Shown: positions 8,710 to 18,010 of the stretch, in pieces
Layout: each line of letters starts with the position of its first letter
How positions within the stretch are numbered: position 1 is the stretch's first letter
Source of the DNA: Pyrenochaeta sp. MPI-SDFR-AT-0127
Taxonomy: Eukaryota > Ascomycota > Dothideomycetes > Pleosporales > Cucurbitariaceae
Length of the DNA stretch: 22,336 nucleotides
Direction of reading: 5' to 3'
Assembly (NCBI GenBank): GCA_020747015.1
Contig: JAGTJM010000153.1
Location: forward strand, 1 to 22,336
Notes under the pieces: model-generated
What the model was told of the DNA's origin: nothing
The model's database searches: none
The model's input: the letters and a program-made list of their open reading frames with translations, nothing else
Program-made: the position numbers and the translations under genes

Positions 8710-9981
8710 GCCGAACGATGCGTCCCCGGAATTCACGGTTGCCGGCGAAGCGACTTTCGCGCTTTCCTTCTTCTCATTGGTCTCTGGACTTTCGAGGCCA
8801 TTCGTTCCATCAACTGCTGCTGGATCTGCGGACTCCGAGGCCGTCTTTCCGTCGGATGGCCTCATGGATGTCCACGATGGTACAACCGCATTTCGGCGCT
8901 CCTTTGGACCACCGGGGGAACCTCTGACCCCTGGCACGGGCGGAGGTTCCCTGGGATTGTTATAGGGTCTGCCATCACTATAAACATTCGCGAAATCGAT
9001 GTGCGCTGTTCGATTGAGGGCTCGTCGATGGCTCTCTCCTCGATATCTTTGAAACATTTGAGGGAGTTGGGAGTTGATCACCTCACCCTTGTTCGCATGG
9101 AAAACGTGGACGGCTCGGTCATCGTTTTCTCCAATAGAGCGGTGTTCTAAACCCATTTGATGAACCAAATTATGCGTAATTCGGCGTTGATCAGGCGAAA
9201 GTGTGTGTGGAAAGACTAGCTCATCACGTGTAAGGTCGTTCTTGAAGTCGAGCAGCTGGCAGTAGAACTGTATCACCTGAGGGTCGTTCAGGTCGATGTC
9301 AGATTGTGGCTGTTGTTGCTGCGCTGGAAGGGGATTAGGCGGTCGGGGAGCCATTTGTGAGACATCTGAGCTTATCAGCGTTGGTGGCAGATATTGAGGC
9401 TGTAGCAGTGGATTAAGCTGCTCTGAAAGTTGACCACGGCGCTCCCTCTCCTCTTTCTCAATCCGCTTACGCTCCGCCAAGGGGAGAATTTTCTTATAAT
9501 CTACCCGAAGCTTCCGGCCATGTATCTCATAGTGGTCCAAAGCCTCCATAACCATCGCTGCCTCCTCCGCAGTCGTAAAATTGGCAAAAGCCAACCCTCT
9601 AAACACACCGTTATCGAAATGGTAGTTAAATGCATATGGCAACGCTAGTCCCTCCACAGTCATAAGTTGAACCAAGTGTTCTTTTTTAACGGCAAACGAT
9701 ATATTTTTAATGACAAGGGCTGTAGGGATAAGCTCTTCGTCCAGTGGAGATGGGATATGACTGCCGCTTCCAGAAGGTGGAACCGGTGGGGACAAGCCAT
9801 GTAGCCAGTCTTTTGGTAGGTCTGGAAGACGTTCACTACGGGAGCCACGTTGATTACTGCGATATTTTGGATCAGAAATTTGTAAATTGCCAAGACCGAT
9901 CCCTTCACTGCCTCAATCTCCCCCAATGGCTACCTCCAGAGAAGAGGAGGAACGGTTATTTGGTCTTGGTCGAGATTCCAT
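8710..9981 (-). pseudogene. Pin4-like RRM-R3H module inserted in frame in the NOV-like gene
   Basis: This insert is 1272 nt, exactly 424 codons, in the same frame as the flanking NOV-like sequence. It starts near MESRPRPNNRSSSSLEV and runs through ISDPKYRSNQRGSRSERLPD, LPKDWLHGLSPPVPP and an RRM at about 9729-9487 (RNP2 LVIKNISF, RNP1 RGLAFANF). A basic helix follows (LPLAERKRIEKEERERRGQL), a Gln-rich linker, and an R3H domain at about 9279-9090, with R-x3-H in DQRRITHNLVHQMGLEHRSI. The tail to about 8950 (ALNRTAHIDFANVY, SPGGPKERRNAV) still resembles Pin4 C-terminal sequence. A low-complexity linker then joins the NOV part. Pin4-type proteins bind RNA and act in cell-cycle/checkpoint control in fungi. 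One TGA (9913-9915) breaks it. There are no introns in this stretch. Unbroken from 9795 to 8257, a 512-residue RRM-R3H-NOV polypeptide could in principle be made from its own ATG. Confidence 0.75.
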
Positions 9982-11193
9982 TGAGCCAACTGAGCTAATG
10001 GGGGAATCCGGCGATGTTGAGGCTTCCTTTGCTTCCAAAACCTCCGAGGGCTGCGGCTTAGGTTCCACATACGGGGTGATCAACCGCGGAACCCTCGAGA
10101 GGCCAAGGTTGCTGACTAACCAATTTGGCCATTCCGCTTCGTGGGCTGATGCATCGAGATAGTCGTTATGTATGACGGCGAACCGCTTTTGAAGCTGGGC
10201 AAAGATCCTGGCAGCTGACGAGTCTGGCTCCATACTACCAGGAATGTAGAGCTCTCTTCCACGACGCCGCTCGTCTCACATCGTTGCAAACCACAAGTCC
10301 GCAGTCTTGGGTGGCTGCCACGAGGCTTGGTGAAGGAAGAGAGCATGTGAGACGAGTTGGCTCACTGTCAATGATGTTGGGTCGAAGGTCGGGGATTCAT
10401 GAACTTTGAGAATGAGATGGCATATTTCAGACGCTTCCCAGGCTTTGACACCAAGACTGGTGAAAATAGTGCGTCGATTGGGATCATGTTCTGCATCAGA
10501 GTCTACAATGAGGACTCGGATGCCGCTGGGTATTTCAAGTGATGTTTCGCCCTTTGCAAAGAATATGGAATGCCCTCTTGCTGAAGTCCAGCTGCTGTCT
10601 TGCAGCGGAATGACGCAAATATCTTGAATCAAGGACATCAGCTCCGCATCTGTTGAAAGCTTGACGAGGGTGTTTGCGAGCTGGGAGTGCCATTGCGTGG
10701 GTCTTGCGCGGAAGCTATCCGAATAATGTGCTATGAGAGACGTGAGTTCCTCCAAAAACTGCCGAGGAGAAAGCTTGGATACGCCAATCGAGGTTGTTGC
10801 TTCAATGACCCAAGCTGGGTACTTCAATGACAAATACCGGGATTCTGTGAGTGAGCAGAGAGCGAATGGTACGCCGTCTTCCGAACATAGATCAGATGGG
10901 ACGTGTGTGAGAGAAGAAGCCTTCGCCATGGTCCCAGCACAAGACTCTAGCACTGGACTTTCTCGAAGTTGCGTCAAGATTGACGCGATTGCGGGTTCGA
11001 AGAACGAAGATTGCGCTGTTGAACGAGATGGAAGATAGTAAGGCCAGATATACTTTGGTTGCCCATGGTTGAAGTGATGCATTGACTGGAGGAATGCTTC
11101 TGCCAAAGCATTCCGAATGGTTCGGTTCCATGGCAGAGTGCTTTCGACGTCCTCTCGGCTTGCAGTGAGGAGGAAGTCAGCTTGGACAAGGAA

Positions 11194-11246
11194 CTTGATG
11201 TGCATTAGTGAAGTTCATCACGACTACGTAGACGGGACTACGTTAC
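11194..11246 (-). other. Intron of the NOV-like gene
   Basis: Minus-strand GTAACG donor, CACTAAT branch site and ATCAAG acceptor. Removal joins NYGFK to FLVQADFLL, the conserved family sequence. The ATG at 11205 is inside this intron and is not a start. Confidence 0.8.
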
Positions 11247-12388
11247 CTTGAAACCATAGTTTCTGATTGGCAAAAATGCGTAGACATTCTGAGGGACCAA
11301 GCGTGGCTATTCTGAAGACCCAGCTACCGGGTAGGCGAGAAGAACCTTTGTCTGTGGCCAGTTCGGTCGCTTTTGCTCAGCTGGTAAATCCGTAATATCA
11401 TGAGTTCGGATGACGTATTCGAGAGTCTCAGCTTCAGCTTGTAGGAGGACAATCCGATTAAATCCTTGCTGGGATTCAGTTTTCCGTATTTGCGTCGCCC
11501 AAAGCTGCTTATCCGGACGACAGACTCGAATGTTAATTTCTTTGATACGCCTGAGGAATATGAGCAGGTTTGTGTCAAAGCCCAAAAGTTCTTGGATGAG
11601 CGTCTCTTCTTCGTAAGTTTTGGATAGCTGGAGGTAGATGGATGTGCAGCCAGTCCTTGTGCCCTTGGGGAACTCCGCCCAAATCGGTGAAATAACGCCA
11701 AGAGGCTGGGTTTTGTCGAATTTGAACGTGTACTCTCGAGAAGCTATCCAGACCACATCAGCGGCTTTGAAAACGGACTTAAAGCCGAAACCTTTCTCGC
11801 CGATATACTCGCCGTCGCTTGTCTTACCGCTCTTCGTGCTTTCGCTGATTGCGCAAATAGCTTCAACATTGGCGGCGGTAAATCCGACCTCATTGCAGTC
11901 GATACGAAGACTTCCAGGCTAATAGTAAAGGCCTAGGGTTGGATTAGGACAGTCGTACGTGTTGTCGTCGGCATTCTGGATGAGTTCGAGCAAGAAATGC
12001 GTAGACTTGTGGTATAGCTGATTCGAGAGGCTGCGTAAATGCTTCAGCAGAAGTCAACGATATTGATTGGAGGGCGTCAACATTACATCTCACGGCAGTT
12101 GTTTACCAACGACTCAAATCTCGGGCCGAAGATTGTACCGTTCAGGGTGTGCTCGCGCGCGATTCTCTCGATGAGTTGGCGTGCCACACCCTGCGCCACC
12201 TTCTCTGTCATCTCGTGGCATCCCTACGCCTGACCGCGGGCGACGTTACACACTGGGTAGCAAAAACAATATCAAGACGTGGCGACTTCCCGCATCTGTC
12301 GTGGAATACAAAAAACTGGAGAAATTAAATATCAGGCAGGCGCGGTCAGAGTTAAGGAAACATATCACCTTATAAGGGCTGAAAGTGT

Positions 12389-12434
12389 GGCTGCGCCTTT
12401 GGCTTTGCTACGCCTGCGGCTTTACTGCGCCTCG
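12389..12434. repeat. Short imperfect tandem repeat at the GC/AT boundary
   Basis: Two adjacent 17-base units, GGCTTTGCTACGCCTGC (12401-12417) and GGCTTTACTGCGCCTCG (12418-12434), are preceded by a shortened copy GGCTGCGCCTTT (12389-12400). It is the last GC-rich sequence before the AT block and lies upstream of the NOV-like start at 12211. Confidence 0.55.
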
Positions 12435-12614
12435 TGGATATAGATAACCGAACTACTTACTTAGTAAACTAGACTAAAACGCTAATACTAATATTATTAG
12501 GATTACTATTATCTAGTAGGTATTAGGTTTTTTCTAATCTATACTACCCGATCTAAGAGGATATAATAACCTACGCGTAATATTTACTTAAATATAGATA
12601 TAGATTTTAGATTA

Positions 12615-12640
12615 TAGTGCCCTTCTAAAAGTTCTCGCCG
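12615..12640 (+). repeat. Left terminal inverted repeat of the Tc1/mariner element
   Basis: 26 bases, identical to the inverted right end except position 9 (T here, C there). It remains relatively GC-rich although the interior is saturated with transitions. Confidence 0.85.
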
Positions 12641-13938
12641 CGCACGCACGAGCTACCCTTATAAGTATATATATACTAAACTTTAATACTACGTATCTTA
12701 GCTAATATATAATATTATTAAAATATTTTTAAAGTAGAAGTTACGCACGTAGTTAGTATTTTATTTACTACCCTCGCGCTTTCTTATATATAGTAATTCG
12801 TCGTAGTATACTTATAATAAGGCGCTGGATTAGCTTAGCTAGTATATAACGCTAGCACTCTTTTAATATATAGTAAAAGCTATCCTACTCTTCTAGAGCT
12901 TTACTATAATTATTATACTATAGATAGAATTTATATATAAGCTTCTTAAGGTACTACTAGAGGTACTTAATTAGGTTAAGATTAGGTAAGTATACTAGCT
13001 AGTTAATAGTAGTAATATAGTACTTATATAGGAAATTCCTTATTACTATAGCTATATATATACGCGCGTTATCTTATATAAAGAGCTAAGAATAATAGTA
13101 TAATTATAAGAGTCCTTTAGTTAAAGCTTTAATATAACTTTTAGTAGAGTATCTATAGTTTAGAGTATTAGGATCGCGCTCTATTATAACTAGAGGACTC
13201 CTCCTTATATACCTACGTTTATCTAACTAGATTAAACCCTACACTATTTATACTACCTTCTTACTATAGCTATAGGTTTAGAGTATTATTACCTTCTATT
13301 TCTCTTATAAATTCTAAAATACCTACTCTTAGTTTTATCCTAAGCCCTTCTAAAAGGAGTACTTATTTAAGAAGCGAAGTATATACTAATACTATAGGAA
13401 TTAAGAGTACTTTCTATAGAACTTAAGCTACTATAATATATATAAGTAGTTAAGCTTAGGACGCTTCTTATAAGGAGATTTAGTAAGACCTTATCTTTTA
13501 AGATACCGCCTTAATATAGGATAGCTAGGTAGCTTTAAAGAGGTACTATCTAGATTTATAACTACTACTACTTTTACTAGCTCTTTATATATAATTTTAG
13601 GCTTAGCGCGTACTTTATAATAGATAATCTTCTTCTAATAATATAATAGTATAGGTAGTCTACTACTATAAGGTTAATCTATTATTTTACCTATTTATTA
13701 ATATCTTTATCTAATATCGCGTATTCTACGTTTACTACGACTAAATATATTAGTAACTTAAGTAACTATAGTACTACTATATAGTATGCTAATAATTTAA
13801 TTCCGCTGCTAGATAGTTAAATTAGGGTATCTACGCGTATTTTAGTCTATTTCTTAAAGAATTCGGCGTTATAGTAGTATAGTTATAATAGTTATAAGTT
13901 AAGAAGGAGTTATTATAATAGAACGCGTCGCACTAGTA

Positions 13939-13964
13939 CGGCGAGAACTTTTAGAGGGGCACTA
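13939..13964 (-). repeat. Right terminal inverted repeat of the Tc1/mariner element
   Basis: Reverse complement of the left repeat with a single mismatch, followed by the TA duplication at 13965-13966. Confidence 0.85.
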
Positions 13965-13966
13965 TA

Positions 13967-14321
13967 GAATTAGAAAAAAAAATCTATATTATAAAATAAA
14001 GTCTTATAAGATTAAGAGAAGAAAGAGAAGTAATATAAATATACTTATAGCTTAGGTATAATTATAATAGTATAGGTAATAGTATAATAGGCTTAGGTTT
14101 TATCTAAGCCTAAGAAAGAATTAAGAAGGAGGAACTAAAAGAGCTAGCCTTTAGAGCTTCCTCTATATATAAGGATAAAAGGGTAGTATCTCTCTAAGAA
14201 CTCCTATAGAAAACTTAATATTATCTATTTATATCTATAAGTATCTAGCTATAGGGACTAGTTTATAATACTAATATATATATACTACTTAGCCTTCCTA
14301 ACTAGAAGAGGAGCTATAGTT
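13967..14321. other. RIP-mutated sequence, no recognised element
   Basis: No gene is readable. A perfect hairpin with arms TAGGCTTAG and CTAAGCCTA around a 7-base loop lies at about 14088-14112. The rest is AT-rich repeat-like sequence between the Tc1-type transposon and the first LTR fragment. Confidence 0.4.
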
Positions 14322-14533
14322 TATTAAAAGGGCTTAGTATCCTTAGTAGAGTAGCTATAATATAAAGTAGCTAGTGTTACTAAGGAGTCCTTTCTTAGTA
14401 GCTTCTAGATTAGAGTAAGTAGAGATAGATAAGAGATTAAAGTTATTCTAAGTATTAAATAGTAGTATTTAATAATAACTTAAGGTTAATTATAATATTC
14501 TATATAGTTATATTACTCTTATCTATATACTTA
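14322..14533 (-). repeat. Truncated LTR copy A (Ty3/Gypsy)
   Basis: About 210 bp are shared with copy B (15700-16078) and, inverted, with copy C (16751-17157). Shared landmarks include GTAGAGTAGCTATAAT, TTAGAGTAAGTAGAGATAGA and ATTAAATAGTAGTATTTAAT. Homology stops near 14533, where B and C continue, so this copy is cut off within the LTR. Orientation is opposite to the Gypsy element at right. Confidence 0.75.
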
Positions 14534-15699
14534 TAGATTCTAAGAAATTCTATAGTATCCTATAGAGTCCTATATAAGATTCTATAGGATCCTATAGAAT
14601 TCTTAAGTCTCTAATATAGGATTTCCTAGGACTACGTAACTATATAGGGTACGCGTTACTATTAGCCTTAACCTAAGCCTTACTTAATACTTATATTCTC
14701 TCTATCTTCCTTCTACTTATAAGTACTAGTATTCCTATTATAGGTTTATAATATAGTCCTAAAATAGTAGTAAAACTTACGTAGGTAAGAAATACTTTCT
14801 AAGGTAAGATATTAGTACTATAATTCTATAGCTTAGTATATTATATATACTCTTTAGAAGATAAGATAGTAGACTTAATCTCTATTAATAGATAAAAAAT
14901 AAATACTAACTAACTAACCTAGCTACTCTAGCTATAACTATTAGCGCGGCTATATTATTATACTTTTAAGTAATTATAGATAGTATATATTTATTATATA
15001 GATCTATAATATACTCTAATATAAAATACTCTAATAAAAATATTATAATAATAGCTATTATATATAGCCCTATAGCCTTATTTTTAGGGAAGCTATTAGG
15101 ATAATTTATATATATTACGCGAATATATATACTATACGTATAGATATAGTAATATAAATTCCTATATAATATAAGTTCTAAATACTAAAACTTATAATAA
15201 ATTTAAGGCTATTAAGCTATATACTATAGCTATTATTAGGATTTTTTTAGTTAGACTAATTTAAAAGGCCTAAAACTATCTATAGCTACTAGTATTTAAT
15301 TAGAACTTTAATAATCTAGCTACTATATAATTAAATAGATAGAAGGCCTAATACTATACCTAGAGGCTTTTTACTAGTATAAGACTTTATAACCTATCTT
15401 TTTCTAGTAATAGCCTTTATAGTAGTTTTAAGGTTACTCTTTTTTCCTTTTAGAATAGTTTAAAAGCTTATTTAAGTTATTTTATAGTCTTATAAGTAGC
15501 CTATCTAGTAGCCTAATTAGTAGCTTAATCTACCTTTTTCTTCTATCTTAATAACCTAGCTTTAACTCTAGCTACTTACCTTAATTAAACTATCTTAGTC
15601 TTAGCCTACTTTTACTTTTTATAATATCTAGCTACTTTAAGCTTTTAATATTACTACTACTTCTCCTTATAAGCTCTAGCCTTCTAGTAATTATATACC
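14534..15699. other. RIP-mutated sequence with a minus-strand coding trace
   Basis: Nothing is recognised with confidence. On the minus strand at about 15650-15380 one frame reads as a charged, helical protein (KLKVARYYKK, VARVKARLLR, ATYKTIK). Nearly every stop in it is TAA or TAG in positions fitting former Gln codons. It may be the coiled-coil tail of a transposase or a Gag-like protein. No catalytic domain was found. Confidence 0.35.
14579..14600. repeat. 22-bp perfect palindrome
   Basis: Centred on GGATCC (14587-14592), with arms ATTCTATAG / CTATAGAAT. The flanking 60 bases carry further TCCTATAG and TTCTATAG copies. It lies just beyond the truncation point of LTR copy A. Confidence 0.7.
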
Positions 15700-16078
15700 T
15701 ATTAAAAGGTAGAATATCCTTAGTAGAGTAGCTATAATAATAAGTAGCTAGTATTACTAAGGAGCTTTTCTTAGTAAGCTTCTAGTTAGAGTAAGTAGAG
15801 ATAGATAAGTTATTAAAGTAGTTCTAAGTATTAAATAGTAGTATTTAATAATAACTTAAGGTTAATTATAATATTCTATAGAGGTATATTATTTTTATCT
15901 ATATATATAATATACTTATTATACTTACTATAAGTATAGTAAGTACTTATCCTTAGTATAGTAAGTAGTTATATACTCTAGGTCTTACCTTATATTAGTA
16001 CTCTTAATAGTACTTATAATTAGTAGAAAGTACTTCTTTTAGAGGCCTACTTATTCTTTTATATAGAATTATAATAAT
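15700..16078 (-). repeat. LTR copy B (Ty3/Gypsy), apparently solo
   Basis: About 380 bp match copy C in reverse orientation along its whole length, from ATTAAAAGG at the left to AGAATTATAATAA at the right. No gag or pol sequence of the same family follows on either side in this orientation, so it looks like a solo LTR left by recombination, or a remnant of a larger nested insertion. Confidence 0.7.
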
Positions 16079-16750
16079 ACCTCCTTTACTTTCTTAGGTA
16101 ACTAGAATATAGTACTACTATAATAGTCCTTATCTTACTATAATAGTATAATCTTACTCTACTTCCTATATTTTCTTTTATAGATAAGAGTAGCTTTTAT
16201 AGCTACTACTTTATACTTAAGGATAGCCTTTTTAGTATAAATATAGTAAAGATTTAGCTTAGCTTTCTAGCCTCTTTATTCTTATATTCTTTAATAACCT
16301 AGTATACTAATAACTTAAGTTCTCTCTAATTCTTAGTATTTAGCTCTAAGAACTTACTATTACTTATATTTACCTATATAGCTAGCTTAGTATTAAATCT
16401 TTTAAGGATAACCTTAGAATTAAAGAGTAATAGACTAATTACCTTAAATATCTTAAGAATAGTCTACTTTCTAAATAAGGCTACCTAAGCTACTTTAAAG
16501 AAAGGATAGAAGTCTCCTTTACTAATAGAGACTAGCTTCTAGCTTCTCTCTATAAAGTATAAAATCTCCTATAAGTATACTAATAAGAGAGACTTAAATA
16601 TACCTATATTAAGTTACTATAAGCTATAGGTTAAATAAGAAGAATAGATAGCTTAGGAGACTTTATTTTAGTTTTAGTAGTTAATAAAATCTATAGAAAT
16701 ATAAGATCTATAGCTATTAAGAATAAGTAATTAATAGAAGAGTTAAGCTT
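16079..16750. other. RIP-mutated sequence between two LTRs, minus-strand coding trace
   Basis: No element identified. The minus strand carries a long frame that makes sense if TAA/TAG stops were Gln: KVDYS*DI*GN*SITL, then VLRAKY*ELERT*VISILGY and, further on, ATLIYKRKYRK. The pattern is a basic, Gln-rich, helical protein, perhaps the C-terminal part of a DDE transposase. I cannot assign it. Confidence 0.35.
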
Positions 16751-17157
16751 TATTATAATTCTAGTTTTAGGAGTAGGGATACCTCTAGAGGGAGTACCCT
16801 AAGCTAACTAGAAGTACCGCTATAGGCGCTAACGCGAAGTAAGGCCCTAGATATATAACTACTTACTAGACTAAGGATAAGTACTTACTAGACACGCGAT
16901 AAGTATAGTAAGCGCTTACTAAGTATATAATAAGCGCGACGAGTATATTATATATATAGATAAGAATAATATACTCTTATAGTATATTATAATTAACCTT
17001 AAGTTATTATTAAATACTACTATTTAATACTTAGAATAACTTTAACTACTTATCTATCTCTACTTACTCTAATCTAGAAGCTACTAAGAAAGACTCCTTA
17101 GTAATACTAGCTACTTTATATTATAGCTACTCTACTAAGGACCTAAGCCCTTTTAAT
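16751..17157 (+). repeat. 5' LTR of the Ty3/Gypsy element (copy C)
   Basis: About 400 bp, the inverted counterpart of copies A and B, placed directly before the gag frame on the plus strand. Boundaries are estimated from where the three copies stop matching. The ends would begin TA and end TA, as expected if the original TG...CA termini were hit by RIP. Internal repeats of AAGTACTTACTA / AAGCGCTTACTA occur near 16880-16930. The primer-binding site cannot be read because of the mutations. Confidence 0.7.
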
Positions 17158-17199
17158 ATTTTAATTACCCTTAAAATAAGTAATATTAAGATAGATATA

Positions 17200-18010
17200 G
17201 TAACCCCTAACTCTATAAGTATTAGCCTAGGAAAACTAAAAGGTAAAGCTCCTCTAACTTATAATAGTAATTATAAGACCCTAAAGATATAGCTACTTTA
17301 ATATAATATCTACTTCTATATTAATAGATATATAGTAGATAATAATAAGTAGTACTTATTACTACCTACCTTATAGGAGAGCCTAGAGTAGGTTAACCCT
17401 ATATTATAAAGTATATAGACTATAATATAGAAGATAATAAGAATACTATAATATTTAAAAGCTAGATAAGTTTAAAAAATAAATTAGTCTAGTATTTAGA
17501 CTATAAATAGAAAAACTAATTATAGAATAAGTATTTAGATACTATAATAAAAGATATCTATAGCTAATTATACTAATAAATTCTAATAATATACTACTAT
17601 TATAGGATAGGATAATAACGCGCTAAAATATATATTCTAATAGGGCCTAAAGCTATAGGTCTAGAAGAACTTATATATATAGGTATAACTATTAATATAC
17701 TAGATAACCTTATAAAGAAAGTATAAGGATTAATAATAGACTATATAAATTAGAACTTAAGAAATAGAGTTATAGAAGGGAAGCTACTAACCTAATAAGG
17801 GTAAATAAAGGGATTTTATTTCGTTAATTAAAATAACTATACTACTAGATATTATACTTCTAATAAACTAGAACCTATATACCTAGATAATATAAATAAG
17901 GGTAAGGCTAGAAAGTAAAATACTAGAAGATAGATATAGGAAAAATAATAAGATATACTATAATTATAGGAAGGAAGGATACTTTACTAGAAACTATAAG
18001 TAGAAGAATA
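17200..18010 (+). pseudogene. gag remnant of the Gypsy element
   Basis: A capsid-like stretch is visible at about 17290-17400 (YFYINRYIVDNNK*YLLLPT followed by L*ESLE*VNP), fitting the Gypsy gag pattern F-N-x(n)-D ... T-x-L-x-G-x-A-x-x-W. At 17956-17997 lies the nucleocapsid zinc knuckle YYNYRKEGYFTRNY, with C-x2-C-x4-H-x4-C spacing but Tyr at all four ligand positions. Each change is a single transition (TGY to TAY, CAY to TAY). Confidence 0.75.

Larger units (their letters stand above)
8155..12211 (-). pseudogene. NOV-like HSP90/histidine-kinase-type ATPase, broken, with embedded Pin4-like RRM-R3H module
   Basis: Likely start ATG 12211 (MTEKVAQGVARQLIERIARE). The GHKL ATPase region follows: STHFLLELIQNADDNTYD (N-box), LRIDCNEVGFTAANVEAI (G1) and GEYIGEKGFGFKSVFKAADV (G2). 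Then come WIASREYTFKFDKTQPLG, QNVYAFLPIRNYGFK, a 53-nt intron at 11194-11246 (GTAACG...CACTAAT...AAG), FLVQADFLLTASREDVES and a long helical region ending NWLVSNLGLSRVPRLITPYV. After a 424-codon insert (Pin4-like) the family resumes at 8709 with LSEEFICMLCECESSDVLQL, through YIYEQIQARYSGNE, with a last intron at 8198-8248. Breaks: TAA 12083-12085, a one-base insertion in the run at 12037-12039, TAG 11919-11921, TAG 11307-11309, TGA 10276-10278, TGA 9913-9915, TAA 8257-8259. Relatives include plant NOV and sacsin-type proteins. The fungal role is unknown. Such proteins are proposed to bind ATP as chaperone-like factors. It is probably a pseudogene. Confidence 0.8.
12615..13964 (-). mobile_element. 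Tc1/mariner-type DNA transposon, RIP-mutated
   Basis: A 26-bp terminal inverted repeat beginning TAGTGCCC(T/C)TCTAAAAG and ending GTTCTCGCCG lies at 12615-12640 and, inverted, at 13939-13964, with one mismatch. TA target duplications flank it at 12613-12614 and 13965-13966. The original terminus was probably CAGTGCCC. The transposase is read on the minus strand. Its C-terminal half is recognisable: LVYLPNLNLIKYL**YLKKL corresponds to the family P-x-Y-S-P-D-L-N-P-I-E-H-L-W block. It is followed by FYL*YNNYSKALEE*DSFYY, ILAKLIQRLIISILRRITIY and KKARG, the usual S-M-P-R-R ... K-A-x-G end. The catalytic Glu of that block is Lys and both Trp codons are stops. The 1.35-kb length is normal for one-gene Tc1-like elements. 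The element is dead. Confidence 0.85.

Noticed and set aside
8687..8965. Plus-strand open frames opposite the Pin4/NOV gene
   Set aside because: They are shadows of a minus-strand gene with clear RRM, R3H and NOV motifs.
9913..10278. In-frame TGA codons as recoded (selenocysteine or readthrough) sites
   Set aside because: TAG and TAA stops and a frameshift occur in the same gene, and TGA fits CGA to TGA mutation. Nothing suggests a recoding element.
10276..11205. 309-codon frame as a separate gene starting at ATG 11205
   Set aside because: The ATG lies inside an intron. The frame joins to the upstream ATPase exon and to the downstream NOV sequence, so it is one gene.
13081..13300. tRNA, rRNA or CRISPR-like features in the AT block
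   Set aside because: No cloverleaf with a GGTTCRA arm and no regular direct repeats with spacers were found. Apparent repeats are TA-rich low complexity.
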